From Chloroflexi bacterium UBA5189 (GTDB lineage Bacteria > Chloroflexota > Limnocylindria > Limnocylindrales > CSP1-4): a DNA stretch of 13,229 nt. The notes under the pieces are model-generated. The model saw nothing but the letters and a program-made list of their open reading frames with translations. It did no database searches and was not told where the DNA came from. Where the stretch lies: contig DHWF01000027.1 of NCBI GenBank assembly GCA_002413045.1, positions 111,797 through 125,025 of the forward strand, read 5' to 3'. A program made the translations under genes and the position numbers. This document shows positions 12,188-13,229 of this stretch, in pieces. The first letter of the stretch is position 1, and each line of letters opens with the position of its first letter.

Positions 12188-13132
12188 GTGCCAGCCCGAC
12201 GCCCCAGCCAGCGAGCCGCGCTCCTCACCGCGCTCGGTGCCAACATCGCGGTTGCCATCGCCAAGGGCATCGCCGCGGCGACCACGGGATCGTCGGCGGT
12301 GCTCGCCGAGGCCCTCCACTCGGTGGCCGATTCGGTCAACGAGATCCTGCTGATCGTCGGCGCTCGCCGCGCCGGTCGACCGGCAGATCTGCGCCATCCC
12401 TTCGGGCACGGCCGCTATCGCTATCTGTACGCATTCGTAGTCTCGCTCGCCGTGTTCTGGATCGGTGGCTTCCTGTCCGTCGTCGAGGGTGTCAATCACC
12501 TCGTGGCGCCCGAGGAGCTCAGCGATCCCCGCTGGGCATTCGGTGTCCTCGCCCTGGCCGCCCTGCTCGACGGCTGGTCCCTGCGAACGACCAAGCTCGC
12601 CTGGCGCGGCGCCAAGGGCGACCTCTCGTGGCGCCAGGTGATCCGCGAGACCAAGGCACCCGATCTCATCGTCGTGTTCCTCGAGGATGTCGGCGCGCTC
12701 GCCGGCGTGACGATCGCCGCGGTCGGGGTGGCCCTGACGACGGTCACCCATGACGGCATCTGGGACGCCATGGCCTCCATCGCGATCGGGCTCCTGCTGA
12801 TGGCGATCGGGCTCGTCGTCAACCGCGAGACGCAGAGCCTCCTGATCGGCGAGGCGGCCTCCGATGAACTTGTGGCGGCGATCCGCGAGGCCATCGCCGC
12901 CACGCGGGGCATCGACGGGATCCGCGAGCTGCGAACGATCCACGTGGGACCGGACGACCTGGTCGTCGCGGTGGGCGTCTGGGTCGATGCCGCGAGCAGC
13001 GCCAGCGCCATCACTCGCTCGATCGATACCGCGGAGCGCCGGGTCCTCGAGGTCTCGCCGTTCCGCACCGTCGTCAGCATCGAGCCGCGAGTTCGCGAAG
13101 GTGGAGCCCGGCGGGCGGCTAAAGGCGGTTGA
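12188..13132 (+). CDS. Cation diffusion facilitator transporter (ZnT9-like branch)
   Basis: A 314-residue membrane antiporter that exports divalent metal (Zn, Co, Fe or Mn class) against protons. Six membrane segments are seen. Diagnostic pieces: SSAVLAEALHSVADSVNE (35-52) with His44 and Asp48 of the transport site; HPFGHGRYRYLYAF (70-83); FLEDVGALAGV (164-174), where Glu166/Asp167 supply the partner residues as usual in this branch; and DAMASIAIGLLL (193-204). The C-terminal 95 residues form the cytoplasmic dimerisation domain (RTIHVGPDDLVVAVGVWVD). GTG 12188 is used with GGGGA close upstream; it lies 10 bp after the small basic protein gene. Metal specificity cannot be read from the sequence. 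Confidence 0.88.
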   Translation: MPARRPSQRAALLTALGANIAVAIAKGIAAATTGSSAVLAEALHSVADSVNEILLIVGARRAGRPADLRHPFGHGRYRYLYAFVVSLAVFWIGGFLSVVEGVNHLVAPEELSDPRWAFGVLALAALLDGWSLRTTKLAWRGAKGDLSWRQVIRETKAPDLIVVFLEDVGALAGVTIAAVGVALTTVTHDGIWDAMASIAIGLLLMAIGLVVNRETQSLLIGEAASDELVAAIREAIAATRGIDGIRELRTIHVGPDDLVVAVGVWVDAASSASAITRSIDTAERRVLEVSPFRTVVSIEPRVREGGARRAAKGG

Positions 13133-13229
13133 TTGATCGCCAGACTGACCGTCTGCATCGGCTGCCCTGGTTAACGCGACGCGGCTCGGCGGTCTCCACC
13201 CGCCGGCACGTCAGCAGCGCAGACTCAGT
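13133..13229. other. Non-coding end of the window
   Basis: The final 97 bp after the CDF transporter hold no supported gene. A 5-bp hairpin (CAGAC/GTCTG at 13141-13155) could be a weak terminator but has no T-run. Confidence 0.3.

Overview
The window is GC-rich bacterial chromosome with dense, short-spaced genes, frequent GTG/TTG starts and 4-bp stop/start overlaps. It carries two recognisable lipoproteins with long Ser/Thr/Pro linkers after the lipobox, plus a third that looks broken. No ribosomal or other phylogenetic marker is present. The style (DUF4232-like lipoproteins, a GlsB-type stress protein, Mo uptake led by an HTH-TOBE protein) suits Chloroflexota or Actinomycetota; I lean to an uncultured Chloroflexota lineage, but this is inference.

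Left part (1-3460). A truncated receiver-like gene on the minus strand faces a small stress/envelope group on the plus strand: a GlsB/YeaQ-like membrane protein, a 48-residue membrane protein and a glycine-zipper protein. A palindrome with core GTCATGAC lies upstream of both the GlsB gene and the glycine-zipper gene. On the minus strand follows a tightly coupled operon, HTH-TOBE regulator > modA > modB, for molybdate uptake. The genes are joined by GTGA overlaps, and no modC ATPase gene lies beside them.

Middle part (3463-8080). An intact tRNA-Gln(CUG) is followed by two more exact 52-bp copies of its 3' half (anticodon loop to just beyond CCA) at 7047 and 8029. This is the layout left when integrative elements enter the 3' end of a tRNA gene. 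It delimits a stack of two elements: A (about 3.6 kb) and B (about 1.0 kb). Their left ends share further sequence beyond the repeat. Neither contains an integrase, so they look like satellites or decayed islands. A carries a frameshifted lipoprotein gene, an intact secreted PQQ-like beta-propeller/PKD protein, and overlapping coding fragments in two frames. B carries a tiny possible membrane peptide and an unknown 125-residue ORF with a good Shine-Dalgarno sequence.

Right part (8081-13229). The old chromosome resumes exactly at the third repeat with a minus-strand, three-gene run: DUF4232-like lipoprotein > 100-residue helical protein > 225-residue protein with a PD-(D/E)XK-type nuclease signature. 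The nuclease gene's stop codon touches the attachment repeat. Divergent from this run is one permease of the nucleoside/BMP-type ABC family. Its expected partners are missing, and a 20-codon stub after it looks like the start of a deleted second permease. Then come an unknown 98-residue protein coupled to a RibD-C/dihydrofolate-reductase-family protein, a small basic protein, and a cation diffusion facilitator. The most notable item is the stacked tRNA-Gln island pair with the adjoining nuclease operon.
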